The notes under the pieces are model-generated. The model was given only the letters and a program-made list of their open reading frames with translations. It had not been told where the DNA came from and did no database searches. A stretch of 64,000 nucleotides of DNA from CAZRKC01 sp964600665 (GTDB lineage Bacteria; Bacillota; SLNR01), in assembly GCA_964600665.1 (NCBI GenBank), contig CAZRKC010000008.1:1-64000 (forward strand), read 5' to 3'. Of the stretch, positions 8,279 through 17,703 are shown piece after piece (the first letter of the stretch is position 1; each line of letters begins with the position of its first letter). Both the position numbers and the translations under genes were made by a program.

Positions 8279-9322
8279 TTATGCTTGCTCCCATTCCCGT
8301 TTTCTCAAAGTCGATGATTCTTCGATTTCATATTTCCCTTCCCGAGCCATCAGGCTGATCACTGCATCGGCGGGTTTTTTGCCTTCATATAGCACTTGAT
8401 AAGTTTCTCGCGTAATAGGAAGGTCCACCTGATATTTAGCTGCCAGGGCATACCCCACTTGAGTGGCTTTCACGCCTTCGATAACCATATCGGTACCGGC
8501 CAGAATATCTGCAATGCGTTCTCCTCTTCCGATCCGGATCCCAGCAGAGTGATTCCGGCCGTGAGGACTCGTGCATGTGCATACCAAATCGCCCAAACCT
8601 GATAGTCCCGCAAATGTCAGTAACTCTCCTCCCATGACAAAACCCAACCGGGCTATCTCTGCCAAACCACGGGTTATCAATGTCGCTCGCGTATTATCAC
8701 CAAATCCAAGACCATCAGCAATACCCACACTTATGGCAATGATATTCTTTAAAGCCCCACCTGTTTCGACACCAATCAAGTCATGATGGGTATACACTCG
8801 TAAAGTTGGAGTCATCAGCATTGCCTGAACGTCGCATGCTACTGATTTGGCTTTTGATGCCACTACAGTGGCAGTGGGAATCCCTCTGCTGACTTCTTCT
8901 GCCAGATTGGGGCCTGATAGTGCACAAATATGCTCCACCGGTGTCTGAGGCAATTCTTCTGAAATCACTTGCGACATACGCAGAAAACTATCTTTCTCAA
9001 GACCTTTGGCCATGCTGACAATTTTCACATCAGAGGACACGTGATGCCGTAGTTCCTTTACAGTGTCCCGCATCGCATGGGATGGGACGGCAATGAGCAC
9101 TAAATCTGCTCCTTTGACTGCAGTGTGCATAGCATGCGTGACGGCCAGTTGTTCCGGAAATTTTGCTCCTGGCAAATATTTCTTGTTTTCACGATCGTTG
9201 TTCAATACTTCAGCAAACTCATTCCGGCGAGCATATAATTGAACCTCGTGCCCTTTCTTGGCAAGAATAATCGCCAGGGCTGTGCCCCATCCACCAGCTC
9301 CGATTAAACCGATTTGACTCAT
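8279..9322 (-). CDS. gpsA: Glycerol-3-phosphate dehydrogenase [NAD(P)+]
   Basis: 347 residues. Reduces dihydroxyacetone phosphate to sn-glycerol-3-phosphate for phospholipid synthesis, upstream of PlsY and PlsC, which are also in this window. The N-terminal GAGGWGTALA motif binds the nucleotide, ALSGPNLAEEV is a family motif, and the catalytic lysine lies in GALKNIIAISVGIADGLGFG. The ATG at 9322 has an AGGAGGT site. It sits 20 bases after der, the der-gpsA order common in Bacillota. Confidence 0.96.
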   Translation of the reverse strand: MSQIGLIGAGGWGTALAIILAKKGHEVQLYARRNEFAEVLNNDRENKKYLPGAKFPEQLAVTHAMHTAVKGADLVLIAVPSHAMRDTVKELRHHVSSDVKIVSMAKGLEKDSFLRMSQVISEELPQTPVEHICALSGPNLAEEVSRGIPTATVVASKAKSVACDVQAMLMTPTLRVYTHHDLIGVETGGALKNIIAISVGIADGLGFGDNTRATLITRGLAEIARLGFVMGGELLTFAGLSGLGDLVCTCTSPHGRNHSAGIRIGRGERIADILAGTDMVIEGVKATQVGYALAAKYQVDLPITRETYQVLYEGKKPADAVISLMAREGKYEIEESSTLRKREWEQA

Positions 9323-9342
9323 GAGGGTACCTCCTGTGTTTG

Positions 9343-10656
9343 CTATTCTCGTTTTCGCATAATTAAACGCAATGGTGTTCCTTCAAATCCGAAAGATTCA
9401 CGCAACTTATTCTCCAGATATCTTCGATACGAGAAATGCACCAGTTCCGGGTCATTGACAAAAAAAACAAAAGTTGGTGGTTTCACCCCAGTTTGGGTCG
9501 CATAGAGGATCTTCAGCCGTTTGCCTTTATCTGTCGGCGGCGGGTTGACACCCAGTGCCTCGCGAATCAAATCATTGAGCACAGGAGTTGATAAACGCAT
9601 AAAATACTGATGGGCTGTTTTCTCGATCAGGTCCAGAATCTTGCCAACCCGTAGACCTGTCTTGGCGGACACAAATACAACCGGGGCATAACTCATAAAT
9701 GCTAAATTCTGTTTTGCTTTTGCACGGTATGTCTCAGCAATTTTTGGGTCCTTCTCCACTAGATCCCATTTATTCATGACAATGATGGCTGCCTTACCAG
9801 CCTCATGGGCGTATCCAGCGATCCGCTGATCCTGCTCGGCAATCTCCTGTGATGCATCCAAAACCAGCAAAACAATGTCTGATCGATCAATCGCCCGCAA
9901 TGCTCTTAAAACACTATATCGCTCCACTGTAGGGTCGACTTTGCTTTTTCGCCGCATGCCCGCAGTGTCGATGAAGACCAATTCCGCTCCATTGTGTTCA
10001 ACAACCGAATCGATAGCATCCCGGGTTGTACCGGGGATATCACTGACGATCATCCGATCTTCACCCAGCAATGCATTGATGAGAGACGATTTCCCGACAT
10101 TCGGCCGACCGATGACACTGATACGAATGCGGTCATCATCCACTGCTTCCTCATTTTCAACATCAGGGAAGAAAGCGACCACTTCATCCAGCAGGTCACC
10201 AACATTTAAACCGTGGGCAGCTGATATCGGCACACATTTATCAAATCCTAATGCGTAAAACTCATACATATCCATGGATCGCTCGTGGGTATCCATTTTG
10301 TTGACTGCGAGAATCACCGGTTTATCTGATCGGCGCAACACCTCTGCAACATCGATATCTCCACTTGTAATGCCTGCACGTCCGTCGACCACAAAAATTA
10401 TGACATGGGCTTCGGCAACAGCCATTTCTGCTTGCTTCCGAATGTGTGGGGCCATCACATCATCAACGGATAAATCAATTCCCCCCGTATCAACGATCAC
10501 AAAAGATCGTCCTTCCCACTCACTGTCTGCATAAAGCCGGTCTCTCGTGATCCCGGATTCACTTTCAACGATTGCTAATCGCTTTTGGATAATACGGTTA
10601 AATAGGGTTGATTTACCGACATTCGGTCGGCCAACAACGGCAACGATTGGTTTCAC
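9343..10656 (-). CDS. der: Ribosome biogenesis GTPase Der (EngA)
   Basis: 437 residues. Two tandem G domains each carry the P-loop (VVGRPNVGKST near residue 8, VIGRPNVGKSS near 180), G3 (DTGG, DTAG) and G4 (NKMD, NKWD) motifs, followed by a C-terminal KH-like domain. Needed for 50S assembly. The GTG at 10656 is preferred because GGAG lies eight bases upstream and the protein then begins with the usual Met-Lys-Pro; another GTG at 10665 lies closer to the upstream stop. The gene is six bases after the DUF512 gene. Confidence 0.95.
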   Translation of the reverse strand: MKPIVAVVGRPNVGKSTLFNRIIQKRLAIVESESGITRDRLYADSEWEGRSFVIVDTGGIDLSVDDVMAPHIRKQAEMAVAEAHVIIFVVDGRAGITSGDIDVAEVLRRSDKPVILAVNKMDTHERSMDMYEFYALGFDKCVPISAAHGLNVGDLLDEVVAFFPDVENEEAVDDDRIRISVIGRPNVGKSSLINALLGEDRMIVSDIPGTTRDAIDSVVEHNGAELVFIDTAGMRRKSKVDPTVERYSVLRALRAIDRSDIVLLVLDASQEIAEQDQRIAGYAHEAGKAAIIVMNKWDLVEKDPKIAETYRAKAKQNLAFMSYAPVVFVSAKTGLRVGKILDLIEKTAHQYFMRLSTPVLNDLIREALGVNPPPTDKGKRLKILYATQTGVKPPTFVFFVNDPELVHFSYRRYLENKLRESFGFEGTPLRLIMRKRE

Positions 10657-10661
10657 ATGAA

Positions 10662-11984
10662 TCACTCCAATTCTGCGACTGCAGTCAGTATACTTTTCAG
10701 ATCATTCCCTAATTCATCTGCAATATAGATAGGTACCTTCAATCGGTTCGATAATTCTGAGACCTTCCAATCATCCAGCAAGTAATCACCATGATCATCC
10801 ACCGCAGATGAGGGAATCAGCAAGGCCTTGCCTAAGTCTTTTCCACCGAGTCCTGCCGCAATGTCCTGCCCGGTTAATAAACCGCTCACCGAAATTTCTC
10901 CCCCAAAGAAGTGATTCTCTATCGGGTAGACTTGAATCGTCATCCCGGTTGCAGCAGATACCGTATTCGCAACCTGAAGAATCGTCGGTGCAGCTGCCGT
11001 TCCTGTGACCCAAGTTAAGCATGTCTGATGATTAATGGGTACAGGTACCGTCTCAAAATCAAATCGTACCCGATCTAAGAGCAGGCGCACCATACCGATT
11101 CCATTATCCAATTGGGGAAATTCCATATAATAGTTTCGACCAGGAACTTGTAACCCTGCTTTACCGAAAAACTCATCGGCCAAAAATACCATTGGATATT
11201 CGATTGTACTCTCGAAGTACTGTCGCCAGTGATCAATCTGACAAATAATTGCATTCGCACTAACACGGTCAACCGAAACCAGTGCTGGAAGATGCGTTCG
11301 ATAACCTGTTAGACCCACCGGTACAATCCCGATTGATCGTACCCATGGCCAATACTCTCCTAAATCTCGCAAAGTTTCATCTAAAACATCCTGATCATTC
11401 CGTCCTGGACAGAGTACGATTTGAATATGCATGGTAATTTGCGCGTTTGCCAAACGGGCAATATCCGCTAGGATCCCACCTGCTTTAACGTTTTTCATCA
11501 ACTCAGTCCGAATCCCAGGATCTGTTGCATGCACGGATATATGCAATGGACTTAGCCGCATCCGGATAATTCGTTCCAAATCTCGTTCTGTTAGGTTGGT
11601 CAGGGTAATAAAGTTACCCGAAATAATCGAAAAGCGATAATCATCATCCTTGACATAAAGACTGGGACGCATGTGGGGAGGGAGTTGGTCGACGAAACAG
11701 AAATCGCATGCATTCTCACAAGTTCTGATAGGAGAAAAGGAAGAAAAGTCGAAGACCATACCCAGGTCATCTTCGTAATCCTTCTCAATATCGATGACCA
11801 CCGTTTCATTTTGACTCTCCAATACCAATGTGACTTCTTCATCTGCAACCAAGTATTGGTAATCAATAATATCCTCCGGGCTTTCACCATTAATGGTCAA
11901 CAAAAAATCTCCGGGCAAAATCCCAGCTTCCTCGGCGATGCTGCCTGTCTGAACTTCCTTGATCAGGATTCGGGGTTTGTCCAT
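10662..11984 (-). CDS. DUF512 radical-SAM protein with N-terminal PDZ domain
   Basis: 440 residues. An N-terminal PDZ-like domain (about 8-60) is followed by a radical-SAM-type cluster motif CENACDFC (C-x3-C-x2-C, near residue 90) and the DUF512 domain, which occurs next to der in many Bacillota and cyanobacteria. Its reaction is not known to me; the context next to der hints at a role in ribosome or tRNA modification, but that is inference. First gene of the DUF512-der-gpsA unit, start ATG with GGAGG upstream. Confidence 0.85.
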   Translation of the reverse strand: MDKPRILIKEVQTGSIAEEAGILPGDFLLTINGESPEDIIDYQYLVADEEVTLVLESQNETVVIDIEKDYEDDLGMVFDFSSFSPIRTCENACDFCFVDQLPPHMRPSLYVKDDDYRFSIISGNFITLTNLTERDLERIIRMRLSPLHISVHATDPGIRTELMKNVKAGGILADIARLANAQITMHIQIVLCPGRNDQDVLDETLRDLGEYWPWVRSIGIVPVGLTGYRTHLPALVSVDRVSANAIICQIDHWRQYFESTIEYPMVFLADEFFGKAGLQVPGRNYYMEFPQLDNGIGMVRLLLDRVRFDFETVPVPINHQTCLTWVTGTAAAPTILQVANTVSAATGMTIQVYPIENHFFGGEISVSGLLTGQDIAAGLGGKDLGKALLIPSSAVDDHGDYLLDDWKVSELSNRLKVPIYIADELGNDLKSILTAVAELE

Positions 11985-12020
11985 CCGTATGCCTCCAGTA
12001 AGTCACTCATTACTGCCCTT

Positions 12021-12049
12021 ATTATCCTTCATTACATGCTTTAAGTCAA
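12021..12049 (-). promoter_or_regulatory. Sigma-A promoter of the DUF512-der-gpsA operon
   Basis: On the minus strand TTGACT (12044-12049) and GATAAT (12021-12026) are 17 bases apart, in the divergent gap between this operon and topB. Confidence 0.7.
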
Positions 12050-12088
12050 TAAGTACACATCCAGACCAAGATAGGAAGGCGGTATCGT

Positions 12089-14215
12089 ATGAACCAGTGT
12101 ACTCTGATTGTTTGCGAAAAACCGAGCGTCGCTGAAGCGATTGCTGATGTGATTGGTCAGTGCAAAAAGAGTAAAGGTTATTATGAATGCCAAGGGTATC
12201 TCATTACCTGGGTATACGGGCACCTCATCGACTTATACGACGCTGAAGACTACAATCGCCGCTACAAACGCTGGTCAATGGATACGTTACCCATACTCCC
12301 GCAGCGCTTTATGCTGAAGGTGAAAGCCGATGTCCGGGCTAAAGATCAATATGATCTAATCAAATCGCTTGTCAACCGTGAGGATGTAGTGAGCATGATC
12401 AATGCTTGTGATGCCGGTCGCGAGGGGGAATTGATTTTCCGATACCTCTATCATATGCTGGATACGGATAAGCCAGTCAAGCGACTTTGGCTTTCATCGG
12501 TGGTACCGAGTGCCATCCGTAAGGCCATGGGGGAGATAAAAGAAGGACACGAGTATGATCGCCTCGCTGCTGCAGCAGTCAGTCGTAGCCAGGGGGATTG
12601 GCTGGTTGGGATCAATGCAACTCGCGCTTACACCGTGCACTTTAAAGCATTACTCAATTTGGGCCGTGTTCAAACCCCCACTTTAGCGATGATCGTTCGG
12701 CGTGAACAGGAAATTCAAAATTTCCGATCACAATGCTTCTATGAATTGATCGGCGAATTTGACTGCCAAGGTCACCTTTATGAAGGGAAATGGCAAGGTG
12801 CGGATAGTTCACGAATTCAAGATATTCAAACCGCAACACAGCTTTGCAACAAATTAACGGGAGCAACAGGGCTGATTAGCAAGGTTAGCGAAAAGGAATC
12901 AAAACAATTTCCGCCATTATTATATAACTTAACGGAGCTGCAAAAAGATGCAAACCGCATGTTTGGGTTTACAGCGCAAAAAACTTTAAATTGTGCTCAG
13001 ACTTTGTATGATGAAAAGAAACGTATCACGTATCCGCGAACCGATAGTCAGTACATCACTTCAGAAGTGTTCAAAGATTTACCCAGTGTTTTTCAAATGA
13101 TATCGCACACTGCCTATGGACCTTTGATACAAAATGCCTCACTGCAAGATTCCGCGGTCTTCGCAAGAATCGTGAATGCAAAAAAAGTCGGAGATCATCA
13201 TGCCATCATTCCCACAGCTTATAGCTATCATTCCCCTCTGCAGCCCGATCTGCAGAAGATTTATGATTTAATCATCCGCCGTTTTATTGCTGTTTTTTAT
13301 CCCCCAGCTTTATATTTCGAGCAAGAAATCATTACGATTGTTGAACATGAGCAATTTCTATCCAAAGGGAAAACACTACGGTCACCTGGTTGGAAAGTGG
13401 TTTATCGAGATCAGAAAAAGGCTATCACCGATCCTGATGCTGATCAACTTGCCCGCCTCCCCTCTTTGACACAAGGTTCTCTGTCAAAGGTGGTGACTGT
13501 GACGATTAAAGAAGGTGAAACCACTCCACCGGCACGTTTTACAGAAGGGTCCCTGTTAACAGCCATGGAAACAGCCGGTAAGCAGGCCACAGATGAGTCC
13601 ATTCGTGAAGTCATGAAAGAGAAAGGTATCGGGACTGTCGCGTCTCGTCCACAAATCATCGAGAAATTAAAGAAAACCGAATACATCATTAGTAAAAAAC
13701 GCTTAATTTATCCCACAGATAAAGGGATGCAGCTGATCGCATCAATCCCCGATGGAGGACTCACTTCCCCTGAAATGACCGGTGAATGGGAAAAGCGGCT
13801 AAGAGATATGGAACGTGGACAAGAAAGTCAAACAGGGTTCATGGACGATATCCGACTATTAACAAAAGAAATCGTGGCACAAGTTGTTTCAATTCCCAAA
13901 AGCAGTATCGATTCGACGCGAACATCTTTAGGCCTATGTCCCGTTTGCCAAAGTGTTGTCCGGGAGGATGCAAAAGGGTTCCGGTGTACGAATCGGAATT
14001 GTCACTTTGTGATTTGGAAGCGAATTGCTGGGAAAGCGCTATCTCCAACTCAAGCAAAAAAATTGCTTACCACCGGCTCTACTGACTTTCTTAAAGGATT
14101 TAAAAGCAAGGTTGGCAAGTCATTCTCTGCCCGAATTATTTTAGATCAAGGTAAAACGATCTTCGCATTCGATGATCATAAGAAGCATCCACCGAAAACA
14201 AAAAAGAAGCCATGA
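12089..14215 (+). CDS. topB: DNA topoisomerase III
   Basis: 708 residues, type IA topoisomerase. The N-terminal Toprim domain starts LIVCEKPSVAEAIADV and contains DAGREGELIFRY. The catalytic tyrosine is Y315 in RITYPRTDS. A C-terminal Cys-containing segment (CPVCQ...CTNRNC, about 617-635) looks like one zinc ribbon. It relaxes and decatenates single-stranded-containing DNA. The only plus-strand gene in the left half of the window. Its ATG follows AAGGCGGT, a variant binding site used several times in this genome. Its last codons overlap the terminator of the convergent ispH-rpsA gene. Confidence 0.95.
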   Translation: MNQCTLIVCEKPSVAEAIADVIGQCKKSKGYYECQGYLITWVYGHLIDLYDAEDYNRRYKRWSMDTLPILPQRFMLKVKADVRAKDQYDLIKSLVNREDVVSMINACDAGREGELIFRYLYHMLDTDKPVKRLWLSSVVPSAIRKAMGEIKEGHEYDRLAAAAVSRSQGDWLVGINATRAYTVHFKALLNLGRVQTPTLAMIVRREQEIQNFRSQCFYELIGEFDCQGHLYEGKWQGADSSRIQDIQTATQLCNKLTGATGLISKVSEKESKQFPPLLYNLTELQKDANRMFGFTAQKTLNCAQTLYDEKKRITYPRTDSQYITSEVFKDLPSVFQMISHTAYGPLIQNASLQDSAVFARIVNAKKVGDHHAIIPTAYSYHSPLQPDLQKIYDLIIRRFIAVFYPPALYFEQEIITIVEHEQFLSKGKTLRSPGWKVVYRDQKKAITDPDADQLARLPSLTQGSLSKVVTVTIKEGETTPPARFTEGSLLTAMETAGKQATDESIREVMKEKGIGTVASRPQIIEKLKKTEYIISKKRLIYPTDKGMQLIASIPDGGLTSPEMTGEWEKRLRDMERGQESQTGFMDDIRLLTKEIVAQVVSIPKSSIDSTRTSLGLCPVCQSVVREDAKGFRCTNRNCHFVIWKRIAGKALSPTQAKKLLTTGSTDFLKGFKSKVGKSFSARIILDQGKTIFAFDDHKKHPPKTKKKP

Positions 14216-14238
14216 TATGAGCCCATATCATGGCTTCT
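14197..14238 (-). terminator. Terminator of ispH-rpsA, overlapping the 3' end of topB
   Basis: A perfect 15-bp stem (14205-14219 with 14224-14238) with a 4-base loop. On the minus strand it is followed by CTTTTTTT; on the plus strand no T run follows, so it chiefly stops the minus-strand operon. The 5' arm encodes the last codons and stop of topB. Confidence 0.88.
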
Positions 14239-14248
14239 ACAATCAGCT

Positions 14249-16375
14249 TCAATCTTCTTTATTCGTATTTCCCAGCAGCTCGCCAATCGTCATCCGCTGT
14301 CCGCTATCATTTTGGTTGGCGATATATCGTTGATACTCATCTTTTGCTTTATCTTGCTCCATCTCAACGATACTCAAGCCAATTTTCCGCTCGCCTGGGT
14401 TCTGTGAGACGACTTTTGCTTCAATCGTTTGCCCGATCTCGAGAACTTCTTCCGGTTTATTTACTCGCTTGCTGGAGATTTGCGATATGTGAAGTAACCC
14501 ATCGATACCCGGTTCAATTTCCACAAATGCACCAAACCGGGTGAAACGAACTACTTTGCCCGTAACGATTGACCCGATCGGATAGCGAGCAGCAGCAACT
14601 TCCCAAGGATTTGGCAAAACCTGCTTTAATCCCAAAGAAATGCGACCGTTTTCTTTGTTCACGGAAAGCACTTTTACGTCCAATTCATCGCCAACATGCA
14701 TCACTTCAGAAGGGTGTTTGATCCGTCCCCAAGACATTTCTGAGACATGCAGCAATCCGTCAATACCACCTAAATCCACAAAGGCCCCAAAATCAGTCAA
14801 ACGACGAACAATACCATGAACCACTGACCCTTCACCCAAAGCAGCCATGGTCTCTTGGAGTCGACTGGCGGATTCCTCTTCTATCGCTTTCCGGCGAGAT
14901 ATTACGACCCGGCGTTTATGAATATCGACTTCGATGATTTTAAAATTCATACTCTCTCCCACTAAATGGGTGAGGTCATCGACATATCGATCAGATGCCT
15001 GAGAGGCAGGAAGAAATGCCTGTAACCCGATGTCAACCAGTAAACCCCCTTTTACAACTTCCTTGATGGTGCCATGCACCAATTGGCCCTGGTTAAAGGC
15101 CTCTTCAATGGATTTCACAGCCTTCTCATCATCCGCCCGTTTTTTAGAAAGAATCAGACGACCTTCTTGATCTTCCACACTGACGACGTAAACATCAATG
15201 ACATCCCCTCGTTTAATCATCTTATCCGGTTCATTCATCCAGATACTGACCAGTTCCTGTAAAGGAATTACGCCTTCAGATTTGTATCCACCAACATCCA
15301 CAAGGGCTTCGTTTTGGCCAACCTGCACAACAGTCCCTTTGACAATCTGACCCTGCTGTAATGTCACAAAAGTCTGATCATAGTCTATTTCGACATCATT
15401 ATCTTCTTCGTCGATTGTCGAATCCAATATTTCAGGTGGCAAAGCACGCTTATCATCGCCCACATTGGGTTCTGACGGCTCCAGATTTGGTGTATCTGAC
15501 CCTTCTCTTATTTCTTCGTCCTCATTTTGTTCCAAGTCATTTTTAAGCTCTTCCATTTTATCCATAACCCCCTTAATGATCCATTCGGGTGTCGATGCTC
15601 CCGCTGTGATACCAACTTTATCTGACACATCAAACCATTTAGACTGAATCTCATCGGCGGACTGGACCAAATATGTCCGAGTTCCTTCATCGGCACTGAT
15701 TCGGGCCAATCTGGCAGTGTTGGCGCTGTTTCGCCCTCCAACCACAAGCATGACATTGACTTGTCGTGCCAGTACCATCGCTTCTTCCTGGCGTTCGAGG
15801 GTTGCACTGCAGATGGTATTCATCAGTTTGATGGAACCAGTTCTATCCTTCAACGCTTCCATGATTTCATTCACTAGCGCGGTCGTTTGGGTTGTCTGTA
15901 CAATTACACCGGCCTTCTCGATATAAGGAAGTCTTTCAACGTCCAGTTTCGTTTCGACCACGAATGCCTCATCATTTGCCCAGCCTTTAAGTCCGATCAC
16001 TTCGGCATGCTCACTCTCGCCGATAATAATCACCTGATAGCCATCCTCTGCCAACTCTTTAGCCCATTGCTGCGCACGTCTTACATAAGGACAAGTAGCA
16101 TCCACAACCTGTACACCTTTTTCTGAAAATCCCTCCATGGTTTTCGGGGGAACACCGTGAGCCCGAATCACCACACACCCGTTCTCAACCATCTTCAGAT
16201 CATCCACAATTTGCACTCCATCGGACTGCAATCGCTCAATAACCAGTTGGTTATGAACTAAAGGACCAAGACTATATAACGGGCGAGTGCCAGAATGAAT
16301 GCTCTCCTCGGTTAACTGCAAAGCACGACGCACGCCGTAACAGAATCCAGCTGTTTTAGCCAATTGTATTTCCAA
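14249..16375 (-). CDS. ispH-rpsA: IspH (HMB-PP reductase) fused to ribosomal protein S1-like domains
   Basis: 708 residues. Residues 1-280 are IspH, the last enzyme of the MEP pathway, with its 4Fe-4S ligands at Cys12, Cys95 and Cys189. A strongly acidic linker (about 275-335) leads to four S1 RNA-binding repeats; repeats 3 and 4 carry the GAFVDLGGIDGLLHVS and GAFVEIEPGIDGLLHIS signatures. The fusion is known in Clostridia and relatives. A GTG at 16381 abuts AAAGGAGG, so the TTG at 16375, six bases downstream of that site, is the more likely start. Last gene of the aroH-aroF-cmk-plsC unit. Confidence 0.95.
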   Translation of the reverse strand: MEIQLAKTAGFCYGVRRALQLTEESIHSGTRPLYSLGPLVHNQLVIERLQSDGVQIVDDLKMVENGCVVIRAHGVPPKTMEGFSEKGVQVVDATCPYVRRAQQWAKELAEDGYQVIIIGESEHAEVIGLKGWANDEAFVVETKLDVERLPYIEKAGVIVQTTQTTALVNEIMEALKDRTGSIKLMNTICSATLERQEEAMVLARQVNVMLVVGGRNSANTARLARISADEGTRTYLVQSADEIQSKWFDVSDKVGITAGASTPEWIIKGVMDKMEELKNDLEQNEDEEIREGSDTPNLEPSEPNVGDDKRALPPEILDSTIDEEDNDVEIDYDQTFVTLQQGQIVKGTVVQVGQNEALVDVGGYKSEGVIPLQELVSIWMNEPDKMIKRGDVIDVYVVSVEDQEGRLILSKKRADDEKAVKSIEEAFNQGQLVHGTIKEVVKGGLLVDIGLQAFLPASQASDRYVDDLTHLVGESMNFKIIEVDIHKRRVVISRRKAIEEESASRLQETMAALGEGSVVHGIVRRLTDFGAFVDLGGIDGLLHVSEMSWGRIKHPSEVMHVGDELDVKVLSVNKENGRISLGLKQVLPNPWEVAAARYPIGSIVTGKVVRFTRFGAFVEIEPGIDGLLHISQISSKRVNKPEEVLEIGQTIEAKVVSQNPGERKIGLSIVEMEQDKAKDEYQRYIANQNDSGQRMTIGELLGNTNKED

Positions 16376-16396
16376 TGACACCCTCCTTTCTTACAC

Positions 16397-17002
16397 TCAG
16401 GCGGTTTTTGCCAGTAAATCTGCAATGGCTTTCATCATTTTTTCCCCTGCTTTATCCAATACTTCCGAACTAGCCTTCATATCATAATACTCGGACATAT
16501 CCACAGGCTCCCCAACCCTCACTTCAAGCCGAGCAAAAAAACTACCTGGCTTCATGATTCGGTTCGCATTGATCAAAGCTACAGGTATGACCGGTGCTTT
16601 TGTTTTCAATGCAAACATAGCAGCACCAGGTTCTGCTTTTTGCAATACACCGTCTTTGCTGCGGGTTCCCTCAGGAAACATAGCCAATAATTTGCCTTCC
16701 TCGAGAATCTCTAATGATCGCTTCACAGCCCTTCGATCTCCTGTACCGCGTCGCACGGGGAACACGTTGATCCGGGGTAACACAAAACTTAAAACCGGAT
16801 ATTTGAATAACTCCGCTTTGGCCATGTAGTGAACCGGACGTCGGAACCCACATGCACTCAACGGTGGGTCCCAAACACTGATATGATTAGAGATTATGAT
16901 CCCAGGCCCTTCCACTGGCTCTTGACCATAATGAACCACGCGAAGGCGAAAGAATATTCGATAGAATAAACAGAAAAGTCCCTTGATGACTACATACCAC
17001 AT
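16397..17002 (-). CDS. plsC: 1-acyl-sn-glycerol-3-phosphate acyltransferase
   Basis: 201 residues. Makes phosphatidic acid from lysophosphatidic acid at the membrane. The catalytic NHISVWD motif (His40, Asp45) and the FPEGTRS phosphate-binding motif near residue 115 are clear, and the hydrophobic N-terminus suits membrane attachment. It overlaps the end of cmk by 13 bases. The cmk-plsC-ispH/rpsA order is frequent in Clostridia. Confidence 0.94.
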   Translation of the reverse strand: MWYVVIKGLFCLFYRIFFRLRVVHYGQEPVEGPGIIISNHISVWDPPLSACGFRRPVHYMAKAELFKYPVLSFVLPRINVFPVRRGTGDRRAVKRSLEILEEGKLLAMFPEGTRSKDGVLQKAEPGAAMFALKTKAPVIPVALINANRIMKPGSFFARLEVRVGEPVDMSEYYDMKASSEVLDKAGEKMMKAIADLLAKTA

Positions 17003-17688
17003 GAATGGGTCATCTCCCTGTGCAATTTCATAATGTGCTCCACAACCTGATCAATGTTCAGCTCCGTCGTGTCCATCAAAACGGCATCGACGGCTTGAGC
17101 TAAAGGAGATACTTCGCGCTGACTGTCGATGGAGTCTCTTCGTTGGATATCCTCCATTACTTCAGAAAAAACGCCTTGGTGGCCTTTCTTGACAAGTTCC
17201 TCATAGCGTCTTCGCGCTCTTTCTTCAATGGTTGCTGTCAAGAAAACTTTGAGGCCCGCATCGGGTAGGACCGTTGTCCCAATGTCCCTACCATCCATAA
17301 CAACTTTGCCATGTCGTGCCAGTTTTCGCTGAAGTTCAGTAAATATGCTACGAACTCCTGCCACAGTTGAAACGGGGGAGACATGCCGACTTACCTCCAA
17401 AGTTCTGATTTGACGACTAACATCCTGACCATCCAAATAAATCCGGTTAGGTTCCTCTAAATTTCGTTCATCGAGAGCAAATGTGATATCGGATGCCTCT
17501 GCCAAATGAGTCAATCCTTCATGATCCACAACGGATACCTGTTGCTGTAGTGCTTTTAAAGTCACCGCCCGATACATCGCACCTGTATCAATATAGATAT
17601 ATCCCAATTTCCGGGCAAGCTCGCGAGCAACGGTGCTTTTTCCGGCGCCTGCCGGACCATCAATGGCTATTACGGTTGGATCCTTCAA
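16990..17688 (-). CDS. cmk: Cytidylate kinase
   Basis: 232 residues. Phosphorylates CMP and dCMP. The P-loop IDGPAGAGKSTVARELA is near the N-terminus, followed by the YIDTGAMYRAVTL substrate segment and MDGRDIGTTVLPDA. The ATG at 17688 follows AAGGCGGTG. Lies 15 bases after aroF. Confidence 0.95.
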   Translation of the reverse strand: MKDPTVIAIDGPAGAGKSTVARELARKLGYIYIDTGAMYRAVTLKALQQQVSVVDHEGLTHLAEASDITFALDERNLEEPNRIYLDGQDVSRQIRTLEVSRHVSPVSTVAGVRSIFTELQRKLARHGKVVMDGRDIGTTVLPDAGLKVFLTATIEERARRRYEELVKKGHQGVFSEVMEDIQRRDSIDSQREVSPLAQAVDAVLMDTTELNIDQVVEHIMKLHREMTHSCGM

Positions 17689-17703
17689 TACAACGACACC
17701 GCC

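Noticed and set aside
14249..16375. Reading ispH-rpsA as a sequencing error joining two genes
   Set aside because: The linker is continuous and acidic, without an internal binding site, and the same fusion is known in Clostridia.
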